Below, one piece after another: positions 8,245-17,543 of a DNA stretch of 64,000 nt (positions within the stretch are counted from its first letter, which is position 1; each line of letters starts with the position of its first letter). Both the position numbers and the translations under genes were made by a program. This stretch comes from Bacillota bacterium (GTDB lineage Bacteria; Bacillota_A; Clostridia; Lachnospirales; Lachnospiraceae): the NCBI GenBank assembly GCA_023407175.1, contig JAEYMU010000024.1, positions 124,001 to 188,000 on the forward strand. The letters run 5' to 3'. The notes under the pieces are model-generated. The model made no database searches. It was not told where the DNA came from and was given only the letters and a program-made list of their open reading frames with translations.

Positions 8245-9702
8245 ATGTATTTGGATGAATTATTAGAGCGGTTGAATTATAGTGTTATGCAGGGCGAGGT
8301 TCACATTCCTGTCACGGAACTGGTGTATGATTCAAGAAAGGTAGTTAAGGACTGCATCTTTGTTTGTATTACCGGTGCGGTATCGGACGGACATACCTAC
8401 ATAAAAGAGGCAGCTAAGAAGGGGGCGGCCGCAATAATTGTCGGAAGACAGGTAGATTGCCCGGAGAATATTACAGTGGTTTTGACCGAGGATACCAGAT
8501 TGGCCCTGGCTTACATGGCGGCGGCTTATTTCGGGAATCCGGCCGAAAAGTTGATCACCATAGGGATAACCGGAACGAAGGGAAAAACGACTACTACCTA
8601 TATGATAAAATCAATTCTTGAGAATACCGGTAAAAAGGTTGGCCTGATCGGAACGATCGAAACGATAATTGGCGGCAAGGTCATTCCGGCAAACAATACA
8701 ACGCCGGAATCCTATGTTATCCAGAAAACCTTTGCTGATATGGTGGAGGCCGGCTGTGAGTACGTGGTGATGGAGGCCTCCTCCCAGGGACTGATGCTTA
8801 ACCGTCTCGCAGGCTTTACCTTTGATTATGGTATCTTTACCAATCTGGAACCGGATCATATCGGAGGAGCCGAGCATAAAAGCTTTGAGGAATATTTAAG
8901 CTGCAAGAGCAAGCTGTTTCATCAATGCAGGAAGGGCCTGATCAATATCGATGATTCCCATGCACAGGAAATTCTAAAAGGGCATACCTGCAGCGTTGAG
9001 ACCTTTGGATTTTCTGAAAATGCAGATATCAGAGCAGTTGATGTGAAGCTGGTAAATCGTCCGGGTTATCTTGGCATTGCCTATCGTGTGGAGGGACTTA
9101 TGGATTTGGAGGTAGAGATGAATGTCCCGGGCAGATTTAATGTGTACAATTCCCTTTGTGCAATCGCCCTTTGCAGACATTTTGGAGTCCATACCGGAGA
9201 GATTAAAAAGGCACTTGACCAGGTCAATGTCAAAGGACGTGTAGAGCTGGTGCCGGTATCGGACAAATTTACTTTGATGATTGATTACGCTCATAATGCC
9301 ATGAGCCTTCGAAGCTTGCTTACCACCTTAAGAGAGTATCATCCGGCCCGCCTTATCTGCATGTTTGGGTGCGGAGGTAACCGTTCCAGGGACAGAAGAT
9401 TTGAGATGGGGGAGGTATCCTCAAATCTGGCCGATCTGACTGTGGTGACCTCGGACAATCCAAGATTTGAAGAGCCGGGGGAGATTATTCAGGATATTTT
9501 GATTGGTGTGAAAAGAGGCCCTGGAAAATTTGTAGAAATCGATGACCGCAAGGAAGCGATCAGGTATTGTATTGAAAATGCCAGAGAGGGTGATGTCATT
9601 GTACTTGCAGGTAAGGGACATGAGGATTATCAGGAAATCAAGGGCGTGAAGCACCATATGGATGAACGTGAGCTGATTGCGGATATTTTGGCGGGTCGGT
9701 AG
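8245..9702 (+). CDS. murE: UDP-MurNAc-L-Ala-D-Glu:meso-diaminopimelate ligase MurE
   Basis: Cytoplasmic Mur ligase adding the third amino acid to the peptidoglycan stem peptide using ATP. 485 residues, the usual length. The ATP loop is ITGTKGKTTTTYM, followed by the conserved NNTTPES and EASSQGL blocks and the C-terminal GKGHEDYQ. The motif DNPR (in VVTSDNPRFEEP) is the hallmark of enzymes that add meso-diaminopimelate rather than lysine, so the cell wall is probably of the DAP type. The start ATG follows AAGGAGGAG. Unusually, it is not in the dcw cluster of this same window but about 16 kb upstream, directly before priA. Confidence 0.97.
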   Translation: MYLDELLERLNYSVMQGEVHIPVTELVYDSRKVVKDCIFVCITGAVSDGHTYIKEAAKKGAAAIIVGRQVDCPENITVVLTEDTRLALAYMAAAYFGNPAEKLITIGITGTKGKTTTTYMIKSILENTGKKVGLIGTIETIIGGKVIPANNTTPESYVIQKTFADMVEAGCEYVVMEASSQGLMLNRLAGFTFDYGIFTNLEPDHIGGAEHKSFEEYLSCKSKLFHQCRKGLINIDDSHAQEILKGHTCSVETFGFSENADIRAVDVKLVNRPGYLGIAYRVEGLMDLEVEMNVPGRFNVYNSLCAIALCRHFGVHTGEIKKALDQVNVKGRVELVPVSDKFTLMIDYAHNAMSLRSLLTTLREYHPARLICMFGCGGNRSRDRRFEMGEVSSNLADLTVVTSDNPRFEEPGEIIQDILIGVKRGPGKFVEIDDRKEAIRYCIENAREGDVIVLAGKGHEDYQEIKGVKHHMDERELIADILAGR

Positions 9703-9737
9703 AATAGAAATACAAAGGGAAACGAGAGGAGGCGTCT

Positions 9738-11984
9738 ATGTCTTATCAAATCTATGCGGATATCATCATCGATATTTCCCACGAAAATCTGGACAAGACA
9801 TATCAGTATGCCATCCCTCCGGAGCTTGAGGAAACAGCTGTGATAGGGGCTTTGGTGTTTGTACCCTTTGGGAGGGGCAACCGGAGAATTAATGGATATA
9901 TCGTAGACAGGTCGTCGGAGCCAAAGATAGCCCCTGACCTGATTAAGCCGGTGGCAGAGGTCGTTAAAGGAGCACAGGTCATTGAAAGCCATCTGATCTG
10001 CCTGGCCTGGTGGATGAAGGAAACCTTCGGCGGAACCATGAATGATGCCTTGAAAACGGTAATCCCGGTTAAAAAAGCAGTAAAAATCAAGGAGCAAAGA
10101 AGTGTAGAGCTGGTTGCTACCCCGGAGCAGGCCAACCAGCTTTATTTTGAATATCAGAGAAAGAATAACAAGGCAAAGCTTCGCCTGCTGGAGGCCCTTC
10201 TTAAGAATAAGATACTGGACTATGAGGATGTGGTCGGGAGGCTGAATATTTCCCGGATAACCCTCCAGGATATGATAAAACAAGGAGTAACCAGGCTGGT
10301 ATCCGAGCAGCAATACCGTAACCCGGTAAGGCTCTCGGAAGGAGTCTGCAAAAAGCCGGTCCTAAATGAGGAGCAGAGCTTTATTGTACAGGATTTTATA
10401 AAGGATTATGAGGGAGGACAACGGGGTACCTGTCTGATCCATGGAATTACAGGGAGCGGTAAAACGGAGGTCTATATGGAAATCATAGCCTCTGTCATAG
10501 CCGGAGAAAAACAGGTGATTATGCTGATACCGGAGATTGCTCTCACCTTTCAGACGCTGCAGCGCTTTTATCAAAGGTTCGGGGACCGGATTTCCATTAT
10601 GAATTCCAGAATGTCTCAAGGGGAACGCTATGACCAGAGCCTTCGGGCACGAAATGGGGAGTTGGATATTATTATAGGTCCCCGCTCGGCGCTTTTCACC
10701 CCCTTTCAAAATCTTGGTCTGATTATTATAGATGAGGAGCATGAGGGAAGCTATAAAAGCGAGACCTCACCAAAGTACCATGCAGTCATGGTGGCCGAAA
10801 AGCGGGCACAGCTGACGAATGCCTCTGTTTTACTGGGCACCGCGACGCCGTCCTTAGAATCCTATCTTAAGGTAAAGGAGGGAAAGCTCAAGCTGTACCG
10901 GCTGACGAAGCGGGCCAAGGAGGCAAAACCGCCCAAGGTTTGGATTGTCGATCTAAGGGAGGAGCTAAAAAACAAGAATAAATCTATTTTCAGTATCAGA
11001 CTTAAGGAGCTGATAGCTGACAGGCTTGACAAAGGAGAGCAAATTATGCTGTTCCTAAATCGTAGGGGTTATGCAGGCTTCGTATCCTGCAGAAGCTGCG
11101 GTCATGTACTCAAATGCCCTCACTGTGATGTATCTTTAACCTCCCACAATGACAAGAAACTGGTCTGCCATTACTGCGGATATGAGGCGGTGCAGCCGGT
11201 AACCTGTCCGGAGTGTGGTTCCCGATATATAGCTGCCTTCGGAACCGGGACGCAGAAGGTGGAGGAGCTGGCACGAAAGGAATTTCCCGCAGCCCGGGTC
11301 CTTCGTATGGATATGGACACGACAAAAAATAAGGGCGGTCATGAGGCAATACTGAAGGCTTTCTCGGAGCATAGGGCGGATATTTTAGTCGGGACACAGA
11401 TGATCGTAAAGGGACATGATTTTCCCAAGGTAACTCTGGTAGGAATTATTGCCGCTGATCTATCCCTGTATGCGGGAGACTTCAGAGCGGGTGAAAGGAC
11501 CTTTCAGCTGCTCTGCCAGGCCTCCGGCAGAGCCGGACGGGACGCACTGCCGGGTGAGGTTGTGATTCAAACTTATCATCCCGAACACTACAGTATCCTT
11601 GCGGCGGCAGCAGGTGATTATGAAGGCTTTTTTGAAAAGGAGCTTCTATATCGGCAGCTTATGCAGTATCCGCCGGCGTCACATCTGCTGCTGGTTCTGG
11701 TAACCTCCAGAGAGGAAAAGACCACGGAACAGGCTGCCCTGTATCTAGGGGAAGCGATTCGGGAATACTTTAGGCAGCAGGAGGTTGGGGCTGATATTAT
11801 TGGGCCTGCTCCGGCAGCCATTGCAAAGGCGAATGATATCTTCCGGAGAGTTATTTATATTAAGCAGAAGGAATATACTGTTTTGATGGGGGTCAAGAAT
11901 TACCTGGAAGGTTATTTTGCGTATTCGGAGTTCTTTACGGGCTGCAATCTGATGTTTGATTTTGATCCGATGGGCAGTTATTAA
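9738..11984 (+). CDS. priA: Primosomal protein N' (replication restart helicase PriA)
   Basis: Superfamily 2 helicase that recognises stalled forks and reloads the replicative helicase. 748 residues, normal length. An N-terminal 3'-end-binding domain, Walker A ITGSGKTEVYM, the DEEH box (IIDEEHEGSYKS), GTATPSLES (motif III), and a zinc-binding insertion with four cysteine pairs (CRSCGHVLKCPHCD, then CHYCG and CPECGS). Late helicase motifs include VGTQMIVKGHDF and QASGRAGR. Start ATG 9738 follows GAGGAGG. The order priA-def-fmt is common in Firmicutes and supports the assignments. Confidence 0.97.
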   Translation: MSYQIYADIIIDISHENLDKTYQYAIPPELEETAVIGALVFVPFGRGNRRINGYIVDRSSEPKIAPDLIKPVAEVVKGAQVIESHLICLAWWMKETFGGTMNDALKTVIPVKKAVKIKEQRSVELVATPEQANQLYFEYQRKNNKAKLRLLEALLKNKILDYEDVVGRLNISRITLQDMIKQGVTRLVSEQQYRNPVRLSEGVCKKPVLNEEQSFIVQDFIKDYEGGQRGTCLIHGITGSGKTEVYMEIIASVIAGEKQVIMLIPEIALTFQTLQRFYQRFGDRISIMNSRMSQGERYDQSLRARNGELDIIIGPRSALFTPFQNLGLIIIDEEHEGSYKSETSPKYHAVMVAEKRAQLTNASVLLGTATPSLESYLKVKEGKLKLYRLTKRAKEAKPPKVWIVDLREELKNKNKSIFSIRLKELIADRLDKGEQIMLFLNRRGYAGFVSCRSCGHVLKCPHCDVSLTSHNDKKLVCHYCGYEAVQPVTCPECGSRYIAAFGTGTQKVEELARKEFPAARVLRMDMDTTKNKGGHEAILKAFSEHRADILVGTQMIVKGHDFPKVTLVGIIAADLSLYAGDFRAGERTFQLLCQASGRAGRDALPGEVVIQTYHPEHYSILAAAAGDYEGFFEKELLYRQLMQYPPASHLLLVLVTSREEKTTEQAALYLGEAIREYFRQQEVGADIIGPAPAAIAKANDIFRRVIYIKQKEYTVLMGVKNYLEGYFAYSEFFTGCNLMFDFDPMGSY

Positions 11985-12148
11985 TTAAAACTTAATATTG
12001 TTTTAAGATATTTTGTTGAATTTTGAAATAACTTTGTGATATCATAAGATATTATCCTATTACCAGATTTTTAAGCTGCAAATGTTATATTCCTTTTCAT
12101 GTTATGCAGGCTAGTGGTAAATAATTATATTTAGGAAGGAAAGTGATT

Positions 12149-12631
12149 ATGGCAATCAGAAATATCAGGGAAATCGGAGACAGTGTTCTTAATAAAGTAA
12201 GTAGAGAAATAACCGTAGTAGATAAAAAACTGAATATTTTAATTGATGATATGGTGGATACGTTATACGAAGCAAATGGAGTAGGGCTTGCAGCTCCCCA
12301 GGTAGGAATCTTAAAGCGTCTGGTGGTAATCGATGTGTCGGAGGAGGGCAATGATCCCATTATTCTGATTAATCCGGTGATTATTGAGACGGAAGGGGAA
12401 CAGATCGGTGATGAAGCCTGCCTAAGTGTTCCCGGCAAGGTGGGCACGGTAACAAGACCGAATTATGTTAAGGTAAAGGCGCTGAATCGTAAAATGGAGG
12501 AATTTACAGTGGAGGGAACAGGACTGTTAGCTAGGGCCCTCTGTCATGAGATCGATCATCTTGATGGTGTTCTTTATGTAGAAAGAAAAACCGGAGAGCT
12601 TCGGAATTCCTTTGAAGAGGAAGAAGAATAA
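12149..12631 (+). CDS. def: Peptide deformylase
   Basis: Removes the formyl group from the N-terminal methionine of new proteins. About 160 residues. The three signature motifs are present: [18 protein letters not shown] (metal-binding Cys) and HEIDHLDG (two metal-binding His and catalytic Glu). I chose ATG 12149, 9 bases after GGAAGGA; the GTG at 12143 is too close to that site. The 160 bases between priA and def contain A+T-rich sequence with no convincing promoter that I could define. Partner of fmt, which follows after 50 bases. Confidence 0.96.
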   Translation: MAIRNIREIGDSVLNKVSREITVVDKKLNILIDDMVDTLYEANGVGLAAPQVGILKRLVVIDVSEEGNDPIILINPVIIETEGEQIGDEACLSVPGKVGTVTRPNYVKVKALNRKMEEFTVEGTGLLARALCHEIDHLDGVLYVERKTGELRNSFEEEEE

Positions 12632-12681
12632 CCGGTACAAAACCGGTACAGGCTGGCACTGCACCGGAGAAGGAAGGATGA

Positions 12682-13620
12682 ATGGGAATGAGAGCTTTAT
12701 TCATGGGTACACCGGATTTTGCCGCTACCATATTGGAGAGGATTATTCAGGCGGGGCACGAGGTAATCGGAGTCGTTACCCAGCCGGATAAACAGAAAGG
12801 AAGAGGACATGAGATAAGCTTTTCTCCGGTGAAGGAACTGGCAATCAAGCAGGGGCTTCGTATCTATCAGCCGGTAAAGGTGAAGGATGCCTTGTTTCTT
12901 AAGGATATGGAGGAATTGAAGCCGGAGATAATTCTGGTTGCAGCCTTTGGGCAGATATTGCCGAAGGCTTTTCTGGATATCCCGCCCTATGGCTGCATCA
13001 ATGTCCATGCCTCGCTGCTTCCGAAATACAGGGGAGCTGCGCCAATTCAGTATTCTATTCTCGACGGAGAACCAGAAACCGGTATTACCATCATGCACAT
13101 GGACGTCGGGATTGATACCGGGGACATCATTCTCCAGAAGGCTATCCCGATTACAAAGGAAGAGACAGGCGGGAGCCTGTTTGATAAGCTGGCTCTTCTG
13201 GGCGGAGAGCTGTTGATTGAAGCGATGGAGCTGCTTGAGAACAATACGGCACCTCGAATAGCCCAGGATAATGATAAGGCGACCAATGTCAAGGTAATTG
13301 ACAAGGAAATGGGAAGAATTGATTTTATGCAGCCGGCTGTAAAGCTGGAGCGCTTGATTCGTGGCCTGAATCCCTGGCCCAGTGCCTATACAAAGCTTGA
13401 CGGAAAAACCCTGAAGCTATGGAAAGCGGAAGTGGTACCGGGTAATATTACTGCAGAGCCCGGAGAAGTAGTTGCGGTTGGTAAGGACTCCATCTCGGTG
13501 ATGACAGGAGAGGGAATACTTGTGATAAAGGAGCTTCAATTAGAGGGCAAGAAGCGTATGGCGGTGAATGCCTTTTTACGGGGATATCCGATTGCCACAG
13601 GAGATAAATTAGGGCAGTAG
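12682..13620 (+). CDS. fmt: Methionyl-tRNA formyltransferase
   Basis: Formylates Met-tRNA(fMet) using 10-formyltetrahydrofolate, to allow translation start. 312 residues, normal length, with an N-terminal formyltransferase fold (FMGTPDFAATIL), the catalytic block HASLLPKYRGAAPIQ with the Asn-His-Asp site (INVHASLLP and MDVGIDTGD), and a C-terminal OB domain. Two ATGs are possible: 12682 (5 bases after AGGAAGG) and 12688 (MRALFMGTP, closer to the family's usual start); both are workable. Confidence 0.96.
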   Translation: MGMRALFMGTPDFAATILERIIQAGHEVIGVVTQPDKQKGRGHEISFSPVKELAIKQGLRIYQPVKVKDALFLKDMEELKPEIILVAAFGQILPKAFLDIPPYGCINVHASLLPKYRGAAPIQYSILDGEPETGITIMHMDVGIDTGDIILQKAIPITKEETGGSLFDKLALLGGELLIEAMELLENNTAPRIAQDNDKATNVKVIDKEMGRIDFMQPAVKLERLIRGLNPWPSAYTKLDGKTLKLWKAEVVPGNITAEPGEVVAVGKDSISVMTGEGILVIKELQLEGKKRMAVNAFLRGYPIATGDKLGQ

Positions 13621-13670
13621 TGTTGCTTTGCGTAAATATTTTTTGTTTCGTAAGAAAGAAGGTGTATGAT

Positions 13671-14375
13671 ATGGGTTACGGCTATTATGGTTATCTTGAC
13701 CCGACCTATATTTTAGTACTGATTGGGATTGTGATTACTCTGGCCGCTTCCGCAAGGGTGAAATCAACCTTTGCCAAATATTCAAAAGTCAGAAGCATGT
13801 CGGGAATTACCGGGGCCCAGGCAGCGCAACGGCTGCTTTCTGAGTCGGGAATTTATGATGTAAGAATTGAGCGAATCGAGGGCAATTTGACGGATCATTA
13901 TGATCCCAGAAGCAAAACCTTAAGACTATCCGATCCGGTCTACGGACAGAGCTCTCTGGCAGCGATCGGTGTAGCAGCCCATGAATGCGGACATGCCATA
14001 CAGGATCAGCATTCTTATGTTCCGCTGAAGCTTCGCGGCGCCCTGGTGCCGGTTGCAAATCTGGGCAGTATGGCTGCATGGCCGGTCATTATTCTGGGTG
14101 TGATTCTTAGCTGGAACAGCTTTCTGATTAATCTTGGTATTATCCTGTTCTCGGCGGCGGTGTTATTTCAGATTATTACACTTCCCGTTGAATTCAATGC
14201 TTCCAGAAGAGCAATCGCAAGATTGGGTGAGACGGGTATCCTGTATGGGGATGAGCTTAGGCAATCCAAGAAGGTACTGGATGCGGCGGCACTTACCTAT
14301 GTGGCGGCTGCAGCGGCAACTGTTTTACAGCTTTTAAGGCTGATTATGCTGTATGGAGGAAGACGACGTGACTGA
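13671..14375 (+). CDS. Membrane zinc metallopeptidase, YugP family
   Basis: Membrane protein of about 234 residues of the YugP/Zn-peptidase-2 family. The metal site is HEXXH in AAHECGHAIQD, preceded by the conserved DPRSKTLRLSDPVYG. There is one N-terminal helix and two to three helices after the active site. Substrate unknown; YugP is only known as a putative neutral zinc protease. ATG 13671 follows AAGAAGGTG, whereas the open frame runs back to 13620 with no ribosome-binding site. Its end overlaps the start of rsmB by a few bases, so the two are probably translationally coupled. Confidence 0.88.
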   Translation: MGYGYYGYLDPTYILVLIGIVITLAASARVKSTFAKYSKVRSMSGITGAQAAQRLLSESGIYDVRIERIEGNLTDHYDPRSKTLRLSDPVYGQSSLAAIGVAAHECGHAIQDQHSYVPLKLRGALVPVANLGSMAAWPVIILGVILSWNSFLINLGIILFSAAVLFQIITLPVEFNASRRAIARLGETGILYGDELRQSKKVLDAAALTYVAAAAATVLQLLRLIMLYGGRRRD

Positions 14376-15711
14376 GCAGGCAAGCGGAAGGGAAATCGTT
14401 CTGGATATGCTTTTGGAGGTAATTGAGGGCGATAAATACAGTCACACGGTTTTGAGAAATACATTAAAGAAATACCAGCAATTGGATAAGCAGGAGCGCG
14501 GATTTATCTCAAGGCTTTTTACCGGAACAGTGGAGCGATATCTGACCCTTGATTATTATATCAACCGGTTTTCGACTCTGCCTGTGCAGAAAATGAAGCC
14601 GCTCATCAGAAATCTCCTTCGCCTCAGCGTCTATCAGCTATTATATATGGAGCAGGTTCCGGACTCCGCAGTCTGCAACGAAGCGGTAAAGCTTGCGAAG
14701 AAAAGGGGCTTTATTAAATTGTCGGGCTTTGTAAACGGGGTGCTTCGAACGATTGCACGGAGCAATTCAGATGTTAAATTCCCCGAGGGGAAGAAGGAGC
14801 CGGCTGCTTATCTTTCGGTCGTATATTCTGTACCTGACTGGCTGGTTAAGAAGCTTTTGGCACAATACGATTTCAATACAATAGAGAAGATGCTGCAGGC
14901 CTCTTTAATGGAAAAAGAGGTCACAATCCGCTGCAATAAAAGCAAACTGGAGCCTTCCCGGCTGAAGGAGCTGTTAACCGGGGAAGGCGTTACTGTAAAG
15001 AAAAGTGAATTGCTCCCTTATGCTTTCCAGATCAGTGATTTTGATTATCTGGAGAAGCTGGAAACCTTTCGTCAGGGATATTTTACGGTGCAGGATATCA
15101 GCTCCATGCTGGTCTGTGAGGCGGCGGGAATCGGAAGAAAGGATTTTGTTGTGGATGTCTGTGCGGCACCGGGAGGAAAGGCCCTTCACGCAGCCGAGAC
15201 GGCAAGAGAGGTATCGGCCCGGGACATTACAGAATATAAAATTCAATTAATTGAAGAAAATATCCATCGGATGGGCCTTGACAATGTTAAGCTGAAAGTA
15301 TGGGATGCAACACAGCCGGATCAGGAGCTGGTGGGCATGGCTGATATTGTAATTGCGGATTTGCCCTGCAGCGGATTGGGTGTTATTGGAAAAAAGCCTG
15401 ATATAAAATACAAGCTGACACAGAAACAACACAAAGAGTTGGTAAAATTACAGAAATATATATTAAATACTGTTCAAAACTATGTAAAAAAGGGTGGGAT
15501 TTTGATTTACAGTACCTGTACGGTGGCGAGAGAGGAAAATGAAGAAAACTGTGAGTGGTTTTTAAAAAATTATGAATTTGAGGCTGAAAGCCTTGACCCT
15601 TATCTGCCGGGGCAGTTGTTGAATGAAGCTACCAAAGAAGGCTATTTACAGCTGTTGCAGGGAGTAAATCAGACTGATGGATTTTTCCTTGCAAGATTTC
15701 GCAGAAAATAA
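14368..15711 (+). CDS. rsmB: 16S rRNA (cytosine-967-C5)-methyltransferase RsmB
   Basis: SAM-dependent m5C methyltransferase of 16S rRNA. N-terminal NusB-like domain (REIVLDMLLEV; ERGFISRLFTGTVER), then a Rossmann methyltransferase with VCAAPGGKALH (SAM loop), DLPCSGLGVIGKKPD (conserved PC with a catalytic-type Cys) and YSTCTVAREENE (the second, nucleophile Cys). About 447 residues. I prefer the GTG at 14368, 7 bases after GGAGGA, over the ATG at 14353 that overlaps that site. It overlaps the metalloprotease gene by 8 bases. Confidence 0.95.
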   Translation: MTEQASGREIVLDMLLEVIEGDKYSHTVLRNTLKKYQQLDKQERGFISRLFTGTVERYLTLDYYINRFSTLPVQKMKPLIRNLLRLSVYQLLYMEQVPDSAVCNEAVKLAKKRGFIKLSGFVNGVLRTIARSNSDVKFPEGKKEPAAYLSVVYSVPDWLVKKLLAQYDFNTIEKMLQASLMEKEVTIRCNKSKLEPSRLKELLTGEGVTVKKSELLPYAFQISDFDYLEKLETFRQGYFTVQDISSMLVCEAAGIGRKDFVVDVCAAPGGKALHAAETAREVSARDITEYKIQLIEENIHRMGLDNVKLKVWDATQPDQELVGMADIVIADLPCSGLGVIGKKPDIKYKLTQKQHKELVKLQKYILNTVQNYVKKGGILIYSTCTVAREENEENCEWFLKNYEFEAESLDPYLPGQLLNEATKEGYLQLLQGVNQTDGFFLARFRRK

Positions 15712-15735
15712 ATGTTATGAGAATAGGAAGATACA

Positions 15736-16779
15736 ATGGAGCAATTGGATATCAAATCCCTATATAAGGAGGAGCTGGCAGAAACACTTAAGGTTCTGGG
15801 GCTTCCAGCCTTTCGGGCAAAACAGCTTTATGAGTGGCTGCATGTCAAGCTAGTTGCAGATTATGAGGAGATGACAAATCTGTCAAGGGATTTGCGGGAA
15901 ACCTTAAAGCAGCAATATCCTCTTACCGTTCTTAGAGAAGTGGATGCTCTGCATTCCGGTACGGATGGAACCATCAAGTACTTATTTCGTCTGATGGATG
16001 ACCGGGTGATTGAAAGTGTCCTGATGAAATACCATCATGGCAACAGTGTATGCATTTCCTCACAGGTTGGCTGCAGAATGGGCTGCAAATTCTGTGCCTC
16101 TGCAATCGGCGGAAAGGAAAGGGATTTGCTTCCCTCCGAGATGCTGGAGCAGGTCTACCAGATACAGAAGCTTTCCGGCGAGCGCGTATCTAATATTGTT
16201 ATTATGGGCACGGGGGAACCCCTGGATAATTATGATTATGTGATACGGTTCCTTAGGCTGGTTACTGATTCTGATGGACTTAATATCAGCGCCAGAAACA
16301 TAACCGTATCCACCTGTGGTATCCCGAATAAAATTCGAGCCTTTGCACAGGAGGGATTACCGGTAACCCTGGCATTATCCCTGCATGCGCCCAATGATGA
16401 AATCAGGAAGCAATTGATGCCGGTAGCTGCGAAATATAAGCTTACAGAGGTTCTGGAGGCTTTTTTGTACTATTATGAAAAAACGGGGAGAAGATTGACC
16501 TTTGAATACAGTCTGGTAGAGGGAATCAATGATGGGGAAGAGGAGGCAAAGGAGCTTGTAAGACTGGTAAAGGGCATAAACTGCCATATTAATTTGATCC
16601 CGGTAAACCCCATAAAAGAGCGCAATTACAGGAAATCGGACGACACCAGAATACAAAAATTTAAATTTATACTTGAAAAAAATAGAATAAATGTTACTAT
16701 AAGAAGAGAAATGGGCGCGGATATTAATGCTGCCTGTGGACAACTGAGAAAGAGCTATCTTGATAAAAATAGCCTTTAG
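15736..16779 (+). CDS. rlmN: Dual-specificity rRNA/tRNA adenine-C2 methyltransferase RlmN
   Basis: Radical SAM enzyme that methylates C2 of A2503 in 23S rRNA and A37 of some tRNAs. The 4Fe-4S cluster motif is CRMGCKFC (C-x3-C-x2-C), preceded by SVCISSQVG and followed by GTGEPLDNYD. It also has STCGIPNKI and LALSLHAPNDEIR (Cys and SAM-binding blocks) and AACGQLR near the end, with the Cys that forms the methyl-carrier/resolving site. 347 residues, full length. Starts 24 bases after rsmB, and the phosphatase gene follows at once, as in many clostridia. Confidence 0.97.
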   Translation: MEQLDIKSLYKEELAETLKVLGLPAFRAKQLYEWLHVKLVADYEEMTNLSRDLRETLKQQYPLTVLREVDALHSGTDGTIKYLFRLMDDRVIESVLMKYHHGNSVCISSQVGCRMGCKFCASAIGGKERDLLPSEMLEQVYQIQKLSGERVSNIVIMGTGEPLDNYDYVIRFLRLVTDSDGLNISARNITVSTCGIPNKIRAFAQEGLPVTLALSLHAPNDEIRKQLMPVAAKYKLTEVLEAFLYYYEKTGRRLTFEYSLVEGINDGEEEAKELVRLVKGINCHINLIPVNPIKERNYRKSDDTRIQKFKFILEKNRINVTIRREMGADINAACGQLRKSYLDKNSL

Positions 16780-16806
16780 AGGTTGGGGGAACTGGGAGGT
16801 GCAATC

Positions 16807-17526
16807 TTGAAAGCATTTTCAATTACTGATATTGGAGAGCGGCGAAGAATAAATCAGGATTATGTTTTTTGCAGTGAAACTGCGGTCGGTAACCTGCCGA
16901 ATTTATTTATTGTGGCAGACGGCATGGGAGGACATAATGCTGGTGATTATGCTTCAAGATTTTGTGTGGAGGTTTTTAAGCAAAAGATAGAGGAGAGTAA
17001 TATCAGCTCGCCGGTTGCCGCCATTGAGGCAGCCTTACAAGAAACGAATGATATGCTGCGCAACAAAGCACAGGAGCAGGCAGAATTGGAGGGTATGGGA
17101 ACTACCTTTGTGGCGGCTACCATATTTGATAAGGAGATGTATGTTGCCAATGTCGGTGACAGCAGGCTGTATGTGATCGGTAAGGAGATGAAGCAGATTA
17201 CCGAGGATCACAGTCTGGTAGAGGCAATGGTGAAGACAGGCGAGCTTGACCGTAGTGCGGCCAGAGTTCATCCCAATAAGAACATTATCACAAGAGCTGT
17301 TGGGGTGAATGAGAGCATTGAGCCTGATTTTTTTGAAGTAAATTTAGAAGACGCAGATACAGTACTTATGTGCTCGGATGGCTTGACCAATATGCTGGAG
17401 GACGAGACCATCGAGCAGATCATCAGGGAGAATGATGATCCGGCAACCACTGCTGAAACCCTGGTAAAATGTGCGAATCAGAATGGTGGAAAGGACAACA
17501 TAGCAATAATAATAATCAAAGTATGA
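16807..17526 (+). CDS. prpC: PPM-family protein serine/threonine phosphatase (Stp/PrpC)
   Basis: Manganese-dependent phosphatase that reverses the action of the PASTA kinase encoded next. All metal-binding motifs are present: NQD near the N-terminus, DGMGGHNAGDYAS, GTTFVAA, NVGDSRLYVI, CSDGLTNML and GGKDNIAII. About 239 residues, the size of the bacterial Stp1/PrpC group. The TTG at 16807 (LKAFSITDIG) follows GGAGGTGC and is preferred over the TTG at 16783. The kinase gene begins 17 bases downstream, so the pair is one unit. Confidence 0.95.
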   Translation: MKAFSITDIGERRRINQDYVFCSETAVGNLPNLFIVADGMGGHNAGDYASRFCVEVFKQKIEESNISSPVAAIEAALQETNDMLRNKAQEQAELEGMGTTFVAATIFDKEMYVANVGDSRLYVIGKEMKQITEDHSLVEAMVKTGELDRSAARVHPNKNIITRAVGVNESIEPDFFEVNLEDADTVLMCSDGLTNMLEDETIEQIIRENDDPATTAETLVKCANQNGGKDNIAIIIIKV

Positions 17527-17543
17527 AAAAGAGGTGAGCTTAA

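Noticed and set aside
9630..10313. 227-codon open frame on the - strand across the murE end and priA
   Set aside because: Antisense shadow of two well-supported genes; no ribosome-binding site or recognisable domain.
11985..12148. TTAAAAC/GTTTTAA stem and A+T-rich sequence between priA and def
   Set aside because: Stem is short with no proper T run, and no promoter pair has acceptable spacing, so neither a terminator nor a promoter is claimed.
12632..12681. Short direct repeat ACCGGTACA between def and fmt
   Set aside because: Only two adjacent copies of about nine bases; no evidence of function.
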